Part shown: positions 56,726-64,000 of the stretch, in pieces | Layout of the letters: the number at the start of each line of letters is the position of its first letter | Position numbering within the stretch: the stretch's first letter is position 1 | Origin: Rhizobium herbae | Lineage (GTDB): Bacteria > Pseudomonadota > Alphaproteobacteria > Rhizobiales > Rhizobiaceae | DNA length: 64,000 bases | NCBI RefSeq assembly: GCF_017873135.1 | Contig: NZ_JAGGJV010000008.1 | Coordinates: 62,001 to 126,000 of the forward strand | Direction: 5' to 3' | Program-made: the position numbers and the translations under genes | Notes under the pieces: model-generated | Database searches by the model: none | What the model was told of the DNA's origin: nothing | Seen by the model: only the letters and a program-made list of their open reading frames with translations

Positions 56726-57175
56726 GTGACGGAAATCCTGTTCTACCATCTGACCGAATCCAAGCTCGAAGACGCGCTGCCGCCGCTGCTCGACCGCTGT
56801 GTCGAACGCGGCTGGCGCGTCGTCGTGCAGACTGTGGCCGACGAGCGCCGCGACATGCTCGACAATCATCTGTGGACCTACCGCGACGACAGCTTTTTGC
56901 CGCATGGCACGGATGCCGCCGAGTTTGCCGGGGACCAGCCGATCCTTTTGACGGCAGGAGAGGGTAACGATAACGCCGCCACCGTCCGCTTCCTGATCGA
57001 CGGAGCAGAGCCGCCACCGGTCGGCGGCTATGAACGGGTGGTGTTCATGTTCGACGGTTATGATCAGGCTCAACTGGAGGGCGCGCGCGGGCATTGGAAG
57101 ACGCTGAAGGGCGAGGGGCATGCGCTGACCTATTGGCAGCAGAATCAGGACGGGCGTTGGGTGAAGAAGGCTTAG
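56726..57175 (+). CDS. holC: DNA polymerase III chi subunit
   Basis: Chi links the clamp loader to single-strand-binding protein. The 149-residue product has the HolC pattern FYHLTESKLEDALPPLLDRC, LDNHLWTYRDDSFLPHG and a nucleotide-binding-like fold ending VVFMFDGYD. It starts at GTG 56726, eight bases after pepA. Confidence 0.93.
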   Translation: MTEILFYHLTESKLEDALPPLLDRCVERGWRVVVQTVADERRDMLDNHLWTYRDDSFLPHGTDAAEFAGDQPILLTAGEGNDNAATVRFLIDGAEPPPVGGYERVVFMFDGYDQAQLEGARGHWKTLKGEGHALTYWQQNQDGRWVKKA

Positions 57176-57195
57176 CTTGAAGGGCAACGGCGTCG

Positions 57196-57627
57196 ATGGA
57201 ACGTATGGACGAGAAATCTTGGCAAGCGATTCCCGGCGGCGAAGCGCTGATCGCCTATTTCGGGCATGTTCCGTTTTTCCATGATGGCGAGATTACGCAG
57301 GTGGTTCTCAATCGACGCTCTGCCAGCACAATCTCAATTCATATTTGGGGAATGGACAACATCGATCCCGTTAAACACGCTGTGGTGACGCTGTTGATCG
57401 ATGATATCATCGATCTTGAGCTCGAAAACTTCAGCCCACAGAATGTTATCGGCGATCTGATCATTCGCCCCTTGCCAGAACGTGACGATCGCAGGGTTTA
57501 TTATCCCAGGAGTCAAACAGAGGGTGATGTCGAGATCGTATTTGTACCGATTTACGGGTTGGCCGGTGTTATTCGCGCAGGCTCGGTATCTCTGACTTTC
57601 GTCCCGGGCAAACCCCGGGACGCTTAG
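57196..57627 (+). CDS. Imm50-like immunity protein candidate
   Basis: The 143-residue soluble protein reads GHVPFFHDGEITQVVLNRR, then SISIHIWGM, HAVVTLLIDDIIDLELENFS and PQNVIGDLIIRP; this order (FxxPxFHDaEv...DLEL..F..QNVI..L) is that of the Imm50 family found beside polymorphic toxins. The assignment is by pattern memory. It lies 20 bases after holC with no toxin gene nearby, so it would be an orphan. Its GC is lower than that of pepA-holC, suggesting acquisition. Start ATG 57196; ATG 57205 is possible. Confidence 0.6.
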   Translation: MERMDEKSWQAIPGGEALIAYFGHVPFFHDGEITQVVLNRRSASTISIHIWGMDNIDPVKHAVVTLLIDDIIDLELENFSPQNVIGDLIIRPLPERDDRRVYYPRSQTEGDVEIVFVPIYGLAGVIRAGSVSLTFVPGKPRDA

Positions 57628-57641
57628 ATCAGCCGAACCAA

Positions 57642-58568
57642 TCAATCGAAAAACGCATCCACGAACTTGCGCCGACCCAGCATGAACGCATCGGCGACAT
57701 GCCGCAGCGGAGCGAGATCGACGTCGGATTTTTTCGCCTTGATGATCTCGGCGAAGCGGGCGTAGAGGGCGGGGTATTCCTGTTCCGGCTCGTCATGCAC
57801 GAGCTTGCCGTCGATCGACAGCTTGGCGCCGCCTTCGGACAGAACCATCATGCCGGCATCGGTTTCGGCAACGATGTCCCAGCTCTGGTGGCCGGTCTGG
57901 CGCCAGTCGAACTCGGCCGAGACGGGCAGGTTGTTGGCATCGCTGAAGACGATCGACGCGGCGATCGGGGCGTCCTTGTTTTCCGGGAATTCCAGCGTCG
58001 CCGAGGTGATGAACAGCGGGTTCGGCAGGATATGCGTGACGATCGACAGCGCGTTGATGCCCGGATCGAAGACGCCGAGGCCGCCCGCTGCCCAGATCCA
58101 GTCCTGGTTCGGATGCCAGTGGCGCACGTCTTCCTTCCAGATCACCTTGACATCGTTGATTTTCGTGGAGGCGAGAAAGGCCTTCGCGGCTTCGACGGCT
58201 GGCGCATAACGCGAGTGCCAGCTGGCAAACAGCGACAGGCCCTTCGAGGCTGCAAGCGATTCCAGGTCGGCGACTTCGCTCAGCGTCGCGCCTGGCGGCT
58301 TTTCGAGGAACACATGCTTGCCGGCCTCAAGCGCGGTGCGGGCAGCCGCATAGCGGAACTGCGGCGGCATGCAGAGCGAGACGGCATCGATGGCCGGCAC
58401 TGCTTCGAGCATCGCCTCGATCGACTTGAAATTGTCGATGCCATCGACGACGCCATGGCGGCTGGCGGCGGCGATCAGGTTGTAGTCGCTGTTCTTCGCG
58501 ATGGAGGGAAGATGCTGGTCGCGGACGATCTTGCCGACGCCGACGATCGAGATATTGATGGGGCTCAT
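57642..58568 (-). CDS. L-arabinose / D-galactose 1-dehydrogenase (Gfo/Idh/MocA family)
   Basis: The 308-residue product has the Rossmann start GVGKIVRDQHLPSI (10-23) and the family EKP motif (89-91), and follows the wording of the Azospirillum L-arabinose 1-dehydrogenase and Pseudomonas galactose dehydrogenase: VSLCMPPQFRYAAA, FASWHSRYAPAVE, WKEDVRHWHPNQDWIW and GVFDPGINALSIVT. It would oxidise aldoses to lactones in the non-phosphorylating pathway. Its stop is 14 bases from that of the convergent Imm50-like gene. No other sugar-pathway gene adjoins it. Confidence 0.87.
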   Translation of the reverse strand: MSPINISIVGVGKIVRDQHLPSIAKNSDYNLIAAASRHGVVDGIDNFKSIEAMLEAVPAIDAVSLCMPPQFRYAAARTALEAGKHVFLEKPPGATLSEVADLESLAASKGLSLFASWHSRYAPAVEAAKAFLASTKINDVKVIWKEDVRHWHPNQDWIWAAGGLGVFDPGINALSIVTHILPNPLFITSATLEFPENKDAPIAASIVFSDANNLPVSAEFDWRQTGHQSWDIVAETDAGMMVLSEGGAKLSIDGKLVHDEPEQEYPALYARFAEIIKAKKSDVDLAPLRHVADAFMLGRRKFVDAFFD

Positions 58569-58743
58569 GGTGTTTCGCTCGATTTGTATGACTTTATGAC
58601 GGGCTTTGTAGCAGAAAGAGAAGTGCGGGCAAGCGGCTGTCACGACGCATAAACGATGACACGCGGACAATCGCGACTGCCGGTGGTGGACAATAGCAAT
58701 GCCGCGCTATTTGGATAGTCTGCAAGTCAAAACAGGAGTGCCC

Positions 58744-59586
58744 ATGCCCCCGATCATTCGAAAAGCCAGCCGCGCCGATCTCGATATCCTGATCGACTGG
58801 GCAGCCAGGGAGGGCTGGAATCCCGGTCTCGACGATGCGCCGGCCTTCTGGGCCGCCGATCCGGAGGGCTACTGGATCGCCGAGGAGGGGGGCACGACAG
58901 CGGCGGCGCTGTCGCTGGTGCGCTACGACGAAAGCTATGCCTTCCTCGGCTTCTACATGGCGCATCCGGATTTTCGCGGGCAGGGGATAGGGCTCAGGCT
59001 CTGGCAGGCGGCGGTGGCGGAAGCGGGCGGGCGCACGATCGGGCTCGACGGCGTGGTGGCGCAGCAGGACAATTACCGCAAATCCGGCTTCGTCTATGCC
59101 CACGCCAATTTTCGCTATGGCGGCGAAGTCCAGTGCACGGAGCCACCCGGCACCGAGCTTGTGTCCGTCTCTCCGGTCCATGTGCCGATGCTGGCCGACT
59201 ATGATGCACGGTTCAATCCGGCCCGGCGCGATGCATTCCTGCGCGAATGGCTGAAGGCGCTCACAACGCGCGAGAGCTTTGCCTTGCTGCGAAACGCGGA
59301 GGTCCTCGGCTACGGCACCATCCGCGCCTGCCGCGAGGGCCACAAGATCGGCCCGCTGTTTGCCGATACCGAAACCGGCGCCGATCTGATCTTTCGCAAG
59401 CTGGTGACCAGCGTCGGCGGCGGTCAGGTCTATCTCGATATCCCCGAACCGAACGCGGCGGCGCGGGCGCTGTGCGATCGCTACAATCTGAAGCCGGTGT
59501 TCGAGACGGCGCGGATGTATCGCGGCCCGGTGCCGGAGCTGCCGCTCGGGCAGATCTACGGGATTACCACGTTCGAGCTGGGATAG
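58744..59586 (+). CDS. GNAT family N-acetyltransferase
   Basis: The 280-residue product has an N-terminal GNAT domain with the acetyl-CoA loop RGQGIG (78-83) and DGVVAQQDNYRKSGF, followed by a second, GNAT-like C-terminal domain (about 150-280), the layout of the YitH/Orf family with an extra domain. AGGAG precedes ATG 58744. The substrate is unknown. Confidence 0.87.
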   Translation: MPPIIRKASRADLDILIDWAAREGWNPGLDDAPAFWAADPEGYWIAEEGGTTAAALSLVRYDESYAFLGFYMAHPDFRGQGIGLRLWQAAVAEAGGRTIGLDGVVAQQDNYRKSGFVYAHANFRYGGEVQCTEPPGTELVSVSPVHVPMLADYDARFNPARRDAFLREWLKALTTRESFALLRNAEVLGYGTIRACREGHKIGPLFADTETGADLIFRKLVTSVGGGQVYLDIPEPNAAARALCDRYNLKPVFETARMYRGPVPELPLGQIYGITTFELG

Positions 59587-59601
59587 GGTGAGGTCGGGAT
59601 A

Positions 59602-59820
59602 TCAGGTCCAGGCGAGGAGATTGTGATGCCCGCCGATGATCACGATACTGGCAAAGACGCTGATCACCAGAAGCACGACGAGAACCCAGAACAGCCTGCC
59701 GGACGCCTGAGCGTCATCGGTAAGGACAGGTTCCTTGTTGCGCAGCGCGTTCATCGCGTGCCGGGGGTCACCCCATTTGACGCGCCGGAACCGGAAGGCA
59801 TTTTGCGTTTCGTGTTTCAT
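59602..59820 (-). CDS. Small single-helix membrane protein
   Basis: The 72-residue product has a basic N-terminal half (FRFRRVKWGDPRHA) and one C-terminal membrane helix (about 45-68: LFWVLVVLLVISVFASIVII). I do not recognise a family. The start could also be the ATG at 59844, which has AAGG upstream. It is convergent with the GNAT gene. Confidence 0.55.
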   Translation of the reverse strand: MKHETQNAFRFRRVKWGDPRHAMNALRNKEPVLTDDAQASGRLFWVLVVLLVISVFASIVIIGGHHNLLAWT

Positions 59821-59929
59821 GGAAGGCAAGGTTAAAGCCTTCATTTGAATGGTGCCTTAAACCCTTTGGTAAAATTTTAGCGTCTGCTTGTGGATAAGGA
59901 TCTCTCGCAAGCGAATCCGCCGCGGCCGG

Positions 59930-61348
59930 CTATCGCTTTCGCGCAATGGCCTTGCGCAGTGCTGCAAACACGCGCTCGTCCTGGGACTGCGAGACATTGA
60001 ACCGCAGAAAGCTGGAAGCCGATTGCGACAGGCTGAACACATTGCCGGGGGCAAGAACGATATTGTCTGCCAGCGCTTGCCTGGCGACATCTGCCGAATC
60101 AAGGTCATCGGGCAGGCGGCTCCAGAGAAACAAGCCGGCCTGGGGCTCGATCCACGGTACGAGCCCAAGGTTTTTCAGCCGGGCGTTGACCTCGGCCATG
60201 GCGCGCGAGAGGCGATGGCGCAGCCCTTCCATATGCTTGCGGTAGCTGCCGTCGCGCAGCACATTCAGCACCAGTTCGGCGGTGAGCCGGCCGCCGCCGA
60301 ATGTGGTGGCGATCTTCAGGTCGATCAGCCCTTCGATCCAGTCCGGGCGGGCGGCGATGAACCCGCAGCGCGCCGATGCCGACAGGGTCTTGGAAAAGCT
60401 GCCGATATGGACGACTCGGTCAAGACCATCGAAGGCGGCGAGCCTTGGGGCGGGCACATGCTCGAAATCGGCGAAGATGTCGTCCTCGATAATGGTGAGG
60501 CCGGCCTGTTCGGCAAGCTTCAGCACCCGGTGCGCCGTTACCGGCGACAGCATCGCCCCGGTCGGATTGTGGATGGCGGAATTGGTGATGTAGAGCCGCG
60601 GCCTGTGTTCCTGCAGCGCCTTCGCGAACTGTTCGATATCCGGGCCTGTGGGCGTATAGGCAACGCTGACGATACGGGCGCGATGGGCGCGCAGCAGCGC
60701 GTGAAAATTGAAATAGCAGGGATCATCCACCATGACGGTGTCGCCCGGCTCGAGCAGAAACCGGCACAAGAGATCCAGCGCCTGCGTTCCCGATTCCGTC
60801 AGCATGATCTGGTCCGGCGATGCATCGATGCCGTGATCACCCATTCGGCGCGCGATCAGCTGGCGCAAAGGCGGCAGGCCAAGCGGCGTGCCGTAGTCGG
60901 CGAGCGACGGACCATCAGTGCGCGACAAGGTCCGCAAGGCGCGGCGTATGCCGTCGTCCGGCATCCAGGAGGGCGGCAGCCAGCCGCATCCCGGCTTGAG
61001 ATCGTCGCCGCCGGCGTCCAACGATTGGCGCGATACCCAGAAGGGATCGACGGCCCGGTCCAGTTTCGGCCCGATTTCCGACAAAGCAAGGGGCACCGCC
61101 TGACTTGCCACGTAGAAGCCCGAGCCTGCACGCGCCTGGATCACGCCTTCGGCGGCAAGTCGGTCATAGGCTTCGACCACGGTGGACGTGGAAACCTGCA
61201 GGGCTCGTGCAAACGCCCGGATCGACGGCAGCTTGTCACCGGCCGTAAGGCTGCGGCCGGCAATGCGCTGCCTGATCGTGGCGATAACCGCGGCGATACG
61301 GGTGCCGTTCTTTGTCTTGTCGAGCATCTGTACGGGATCCGATACCAT
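59930..61348 (-). CDS. MocR/PdxR-type PLP-dependent transcriptional regulator
   Basis: The 472-residue product has a GntR winged helix at residues 1-75 (SIRAFARALQVSTSTVVEAY) joined to a fold-type I aminotransferase domain with NPTG (261-264), DD (289-290) and the PLP lysine in SFSK (Lys320). MocR regulators use the aminotransferase fold as a sensor. A palindrome lies just before its start (61350-61367), and an EamA permease gene begins 82 bases away in the opposite direction, so the permease is its likely target. Confidence 0.92.
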   Translation of the reverse strand: MVSDPVQMLDKTKNGTRIAAVIATIRQRIAGRSLTAGDKLPSIRAFARALQVSTSTVVEAYDRLAAEGVIQARAGSGFYVASQAVPLALSEIGPKLDRAVDPFWVSRQSLDAGGDDLKPGCGWLPPSWMPDDGIRRALRTLSRTDGPSLADYGTPLGLPPLRQLIARRMGDHGIDASPDQIMLTESGTQALDLLCRFLLEPGDTVMVDDPCYFNFHALLRAHRARIVSVAYTPTGPDIEQFAKALQEHRPRLYITNSAIHNPTGAMLSPVTAHRVLKLAEQAGLTIIEDDIFADFEHVPAPRLAAFDGLDRVVHIGSFSKTLSASARCGFIAARPDWIEGLIDLKIATTFGGGRLTAELVLNVLRDGSYRKHMEGLRHRLSRAMAEVNARLKNLGLVPWIEPQAGLFLWSRLPDDLDSADVARQALADNIVLAPGNVFSLSQSASSFLRFNVSQSQDERVFAALRKAIARKR

Positions 61349-61349
61349 A

Positions 61350-61367
61350 ACAGTTTTGCCAAACTGT
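61350..61367. promoter_or_regulatory. Palindrome in the MocR/EamA divergent promoter, putative operator
   Basis: ACAGTTT (61350-61356) and AAACTGT (61361-61367) are perfect inverted repeats with a four-base spacer, directly before the MocR start. GTACAG-type half sites occur again inside the start of the coding region (near 61330). The position suits autorepression and control of the divergent permease. Confidence 0.6.
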
Positions 61368-61430
61368 ACACGACTGTTGCTGGCATTGCCAGCCGCCGCC
61401 GCCGATAAGGGCGAAACGAAGGAGTGTGAC

Positions 61431-62294
61431 ATGGACCGGATGGCGAGCGGATGGATCAACGGACTGATCGGCGTGGTGATCTTCAGCGGCTCGCTGCCCG
61501 CGACCCGCGTGGCGGTGATGCAATTGGACCCGGTGTTCCTGACGGTGGCGCGCGCGGCGATTGCCGGCCTCCTGGCGCTCTGCCTGCTTCTCGCCTTCCG
61601 GCAGAAGCGGCCCTCGCGCAACGATATCGTCTCGCTCGCGGTCGTCGCCTTCGGCGTCGTCCTTGGCTTTCCGCTGCTGACGGCGCTGGCGCTCCAGCAC
61701 GTTACCTCGGCGCATTCCATCGTCTTCATCGGCCTGCTGCCGCTGTCGACGGCGATCTTCGGCGTGTTGCGCGGCGGCGAACGGCCAAAACCGGCCTTCT
61801 GGATATTCTCCGCTCTCGGCAGCGCACTGGTGGCCGGTTTTGCCCTTGTGCAGGGCGGAGCGGCGTCACCTGTGGGCGATGGGCTGATGCTTGCCGCCAT
61901 CATCGTCTGCGGGCTCGGTTATGCCGAAGGGGCAAGGCTGTCGCGCACGCTGGGCGGCTGGCAGGTGATTTGCTGGGCTCTGGTCCTGTCGCTGCCGGTG
62001 ATGATCGCCCTGTCGATAACCTTCATGCCGGCAACGTTCTCCAACGTTGCGCTGCCTGCCTGGCTCAGCCTTGCCTACGTGTCGCTGTTCAGCATGCTGA
62101 TCGGTTTCATCTTCTGGTATCGCGGCCTTGTGCAGGGCGGCATCGCCGCCGTCGGCCAGTTGCAGCTGCTGCAACCGTTCTTCGGGCTGGCACTGGCGGC
62201 AACCCTGCTGGATGAGCCGGTGACGTGGGCGATGCTGGCGGTCACCGTCGCCGTCATCCTCTGCGTCGCCGGCGCGCGAAAATTCGCACGGTAG
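61431..62294 (+). CDS. EamA family (DMT) permease
   Basis: The 287-residue inner-membrane protein has ten hydrophobic segments in two EamA repeats (INGLIGVVIFSGSLPATRVAV in the first; LAYVSLFSMLIGFIFWYRGL in the second). AAGGAG sits six bases before ATG 61431. EamA proteins are mostly exporters of amino acids or other metabolites. Pairing with a MocR regulator suggests an amine or amino-acid-like inducer; this is inference. Confidence 0.9.
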   Translation: MDRMASGWINGLIGVVIFSGSLPATRVAVMQLDPVFLTVARAAIAGLLALCLLLAFRQKRPSRNDIVSLAVVAFGVVLGFPLLTALALQHVTSAHSIVFIGLLPLSTAIFGVLRGGERPKPAFWIFSALGSALVAGFALVQGGAASPVGDGLMLAAIIVCGLGYAEGARLSRTLGGWQVICWALVLSLPVMIALSITFMPATFSNVALPAWLSLAYVSLFSMLIGFIFWYRGLVQGGIAAVGQLQLLQPFFGLALAATLLDEPVTWAMLAVTVAVILCVAGARKFAR

Positions 62295-62415
62295 GATCGG
62301 GCGCGGGGGACTTTTCCCAAAAGAGATTTTACACTTCGGTCTTCATCGAAGCATTCCGGCGTTTAGGTCGCTATAGCGGGATGGAATTTGGCAATCCTTC
62401 TGATGCGAGACGATC

Positions 62416-63321
62416 ATGATACCGGACACGATAGACTTGAAAAAGGAACTGGCGCTGCTCATGGCGCTCGCAACGCTCTGGGGCGCATCCTACACCTTCA
62501 TCAAGATCGGCGTGGAGACCATTCCGCCGATCACGCTGATTGCCACCCGCACCCTGATCGCCGGCCTGCTGTTGCTGGCGGTTCTGCGCTTTCGCGGGCT
62601 TTGCCTGCCAAAGGATAGGGCGACATGGGGCAGGTTCCTGTTTCAGGCCTGCCTGAACAGCGCGATCCCCTTCACGCTGATCGCCTGGGCGGAAAAGACC
62701 GTCGATGCCGGTTTGGCCGCCATCCTGAATTCGACAACGCCCATCTTTGCCTTTCTCCTGACCGCCCTCCTGACGCGCCATGAACCGGTGACGGGACGCA
62801 AGCTGTTCGGCGTTATCACCGGGATCGCGGGAATTACCCTTGTCGTCGGTCTGGAAGCACTGAACGGTGCCGGTGACCAGCTGCCGGCCCAGCTCGCCAT
62901 CGTCGCCGCGACGATCTGCTATGCGGGTGCCGCCATTTTCGGCCGCGGCTTCAAGTCGCTCGATCCGATGATGCCGGCGGCGGGCTCTCTGATCTGCGGC
63001 GCCGTCATCCTCATGCCGCTTAGTCTTGCGATCGACCGGCCATGGACATTGGCGCCGTCCACAGGCTCGATTCTCGCCTTGCTGGGCCTCTCGGTGTTTT
63101 CAACGGCATTGGCCTTCGTCATCTATTTCCGGCTGGTGCACACGCTGGGCTCCGTGGGCACGACCGCACAGGCCTATCTGCGCGTTCCCATTGGCGTGGC
63201 GATTGGCGTTGTCTTTCTGGGAGAGAGTGTCAGCGGCACCGCATTGGTGGGGCTTGCCTGCGTTATCACCGGCGTCGCGGCGATGACCATCCCGGCGCGT
63301 AGGCGGGTCATGATTGTGTAA
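62416..63321 (+). CDS. EamA family (DMT) permease, second gene
   Basis: The 301-residue protein also has ten membrane segments: LALLMALATLWGASYTFIKI, AILNSTTPIFAFLLTALLTR and, late, VYLRVPIGVAIGV-like FLGESVSG. It is not a close copy of the EamA protein 121 bases upstream, so the two are separate subfamilies placed in tandem. The substrate is unknown. A hairpin follows at 63346. Confidence 0.9.
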   Translation: MIPDTIDLKKELALLMALATLWGASYTFIKIGVETIPPITLIATRTLIAGLLLLAVLRFRGLCLPKDRATWGRFLFQACLNSAIPFTLIAWAEKTVDAGLAAILNSTTPIFAFLLTALLTRHEPVTGRKLFGVITGIAGITLVVGLEALNGAGDQLPAQLAIVAATICYAGAAIFGRGFKSLDPMMPAAGSLICGAVILMPLSLAIDRPWTLAPSTGSILALLGLSVFSTALAFVIYFRLVHTLGSVGTTAQAYLRVPIGVAIGVVFLGESVSGTALVGLACVITGVAAMTIPARRRVMIV

Positions 63322-63345
63322 AGGCGAGAACGGCACACGAAAGAA

Positions 63346-63368
63346 AATGGCGGGATTAGCCCGCCATT
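63346..63368 (-). terminator. Terminator between the EamA gene and the ABC-F gene
   Basis: AATGGCGGG (63346-63354) and CCCGCCATT (63360-63368) form a perfect stem with a five-base loop. On the minus strand it is followed by TTCTTTCG, as expected for a terminator of the ABC-F gene; it may also stop the convergent EamA transcript. Confidence 0.75.
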
Positions 63369-63494
63369 CAGACAGCCGACAAAGTGCGCCGGATTCGATT
63401 TTTGAAAGGCAAAACTTGTCCCGGATGCCCGCCGCAAGGGCGAGCATGAAGGAGGAGACTAGGTACTCAAAACAGTCAACCCGAAGGCCGCCGA

Positions 63495-64000
63495 TCAGCC
63501 CGCCATCGCCTGTTCGTATTCGTCGGACAATGTCATCCAATGTTCCTCGGCCTTGGCAAGCTTGGCGACGACCTCGGCGCGTTCCTTGACCTTGGCGGCG
63601 GCCTTTTCCGGGAACTTGTCGTAGAGGTCCTGGTCTTCAAGCTCCTTGTCGAGGGCTTGAATCTGTTTGTTCAGTTTTGCCGTCAAGGATTCGACATCGT
63701 TGATCTTTTTCTTCAGCGGCGCGAAGGTTGCGCGCTTGTCGGCATTGGCCTTGCGCTGCTCGGCCTTGCTGAGTTGCTCCTCGCCGCCATTGCCCTTGTT
63801 CTTGCCGCCCTTGCCCCTGGAACTCTGGACGATGGTTGCGCGGTAGTCTTCAAGATCGCCGTCATAGTTGGAGACGGTACCGTCTTTCACCAGCCACAGC
63901 CGGTCGGCCGTTGCCTCGATCAGGTGGCGATCGTGCGAGATCAGGATGACGGCGCCGGTATATTCGTTCAGCGCCTGGATCAGCGCATTGCGGCTGTCGA
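63495..64000 (-). CDS. ABC-F family ATPase, C-terminal part (gene runs off the right edge)
   Basis: The visible 168 codons read DSRNALIQALNEYTGAVILI and SHDRHLIEATADRLW, the region after Walker B with the switch histidine of an ABC-F protein, then KDGTVSNYDGDLEDY and a charged linker leading to a C-terminal coiled coil (about the last 75 residues, DVESLTAKLNKQIQALDKEL). ABC-F proteins act on the ribosome, not in transport. The Uup/YheS-like C-terminal coiled coil suggests that subgroup. The 5' part lies outside the window. Confidence 0.9.
   Translation of the reverse strand, partial: DSRNALIQALNEYTGAVILISHDRHLIEATADRLWLVKDGTVSNYDGDLEDYRATIVQSSRGKGGKNKGNGGEEQLSKAEQRKANADKRATFAPLKKKINDVESLTAKLNKQIQALDKELEDQDLYDKFPEKAAAKVKERAEVVAKLAKAEEHWMTLSDEYEQAMAG

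Overview
The window is a chromosomal segment of an alphaproteobacterium, most likely a member of the Rhizobiaceae (Rhizobium, Agrobacterium or a close genus; the genus cannot be fixed from this sequence alone). The grounds are GC-rich coding sequence, the gene neighbourhoods (rpsF-rpsR-DUF2232-rplI, fabD-fabG // acpP // fabF, mltG, yicC-gmk, lptF-lptG-lptD-surA-pdxA-rsmA, pepA-holC, psd-pssA) and the abundant palindromic mosaic repeats of a kind common in rhizobial intergenic DNA. No rRNA, tRNA, CRISPR array, prophage or transposase gene was seen.

Layout. 0-6.7 kb: cysS, a DUF559 gene, three translationally coupled zinc GFA-family genes, proline iminopeptidase and citramalate synthase; two composite inverted-repeat elements bracket the block from DUF559 to pip. 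6.7-8.1 kb: a small accessory patch of lower GC holding an Imm27-like gene, an unknown gene, and a DUF433 antitoxin whose DUF5615 toxin is wrecked. 8.1-18.4 kb: periplasmic CpdB phosphodiesterase, RarD, a LOG-family enzyme, a LysM protein, an Atm1-type ABC exporter, the phosphatidylethanolamine pair psd-pssA and a fourth GFA gene. 18.4-20.3 kb: a second accessory patch (secreted beta-propeller protein, small lipoprotein). 20.4-29.4 kb, nearly all on the minus strand: SDR, purF, cvpA, radA with a coupled parDE module, alr, terC, dnaB. 29.7-32.9 kb: a marR-emrB-emrA-type efflux operon. 33-35.6 kb: ribosomal protein operon rpsF-rpsR-DUF2232-rplI. 35.6-36.5 kb: a long geneless stretch with a mosaic repeat and GC-rich hairpins. 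36.5-39.8 kb: a divergent SDR/AraC pair and a Tas-like aldo/keto reductase. 40-47 kb: fatty-acid synthesis (fabD, fabG, acpP, fabF), mltG, yicC, gmk. 47.2-54.9 kb: minus-strand envelope/assembly operon lptF-lptG-lptD-surA-pdxA-rsmA. 55.2-64 kb: pepA-holC, an Imm50-like gene, a sugar dehydrogenase, a GNAT protein, a MocR regulator divergent from an EamA permease, a second EamA permease, and the end of an ABC-F ATPase gene.

Most of the window is core housekeeping. I do not see a clearly new multigene system. The observations most worth checking are: (i) two accessory patches, each flanked by a second, partial copy of the 3' end of the neighbouring core gene (cimA and an SDR gene); (ii) three overlapping GFA genes boxed in by paired 48-bp palindromic repeats; (iii) an antitoxin left behind beside a deleted, frameshifted toxin, and solitary Imm27/Imm50-like genes without visible toxins; (iv) a perfect 17-bp inverted repeat just before the ribosome binding site of mltG; (v) an unexplained GC-rich, hairpin-rich stretch at about 36.1-36.45 kb.
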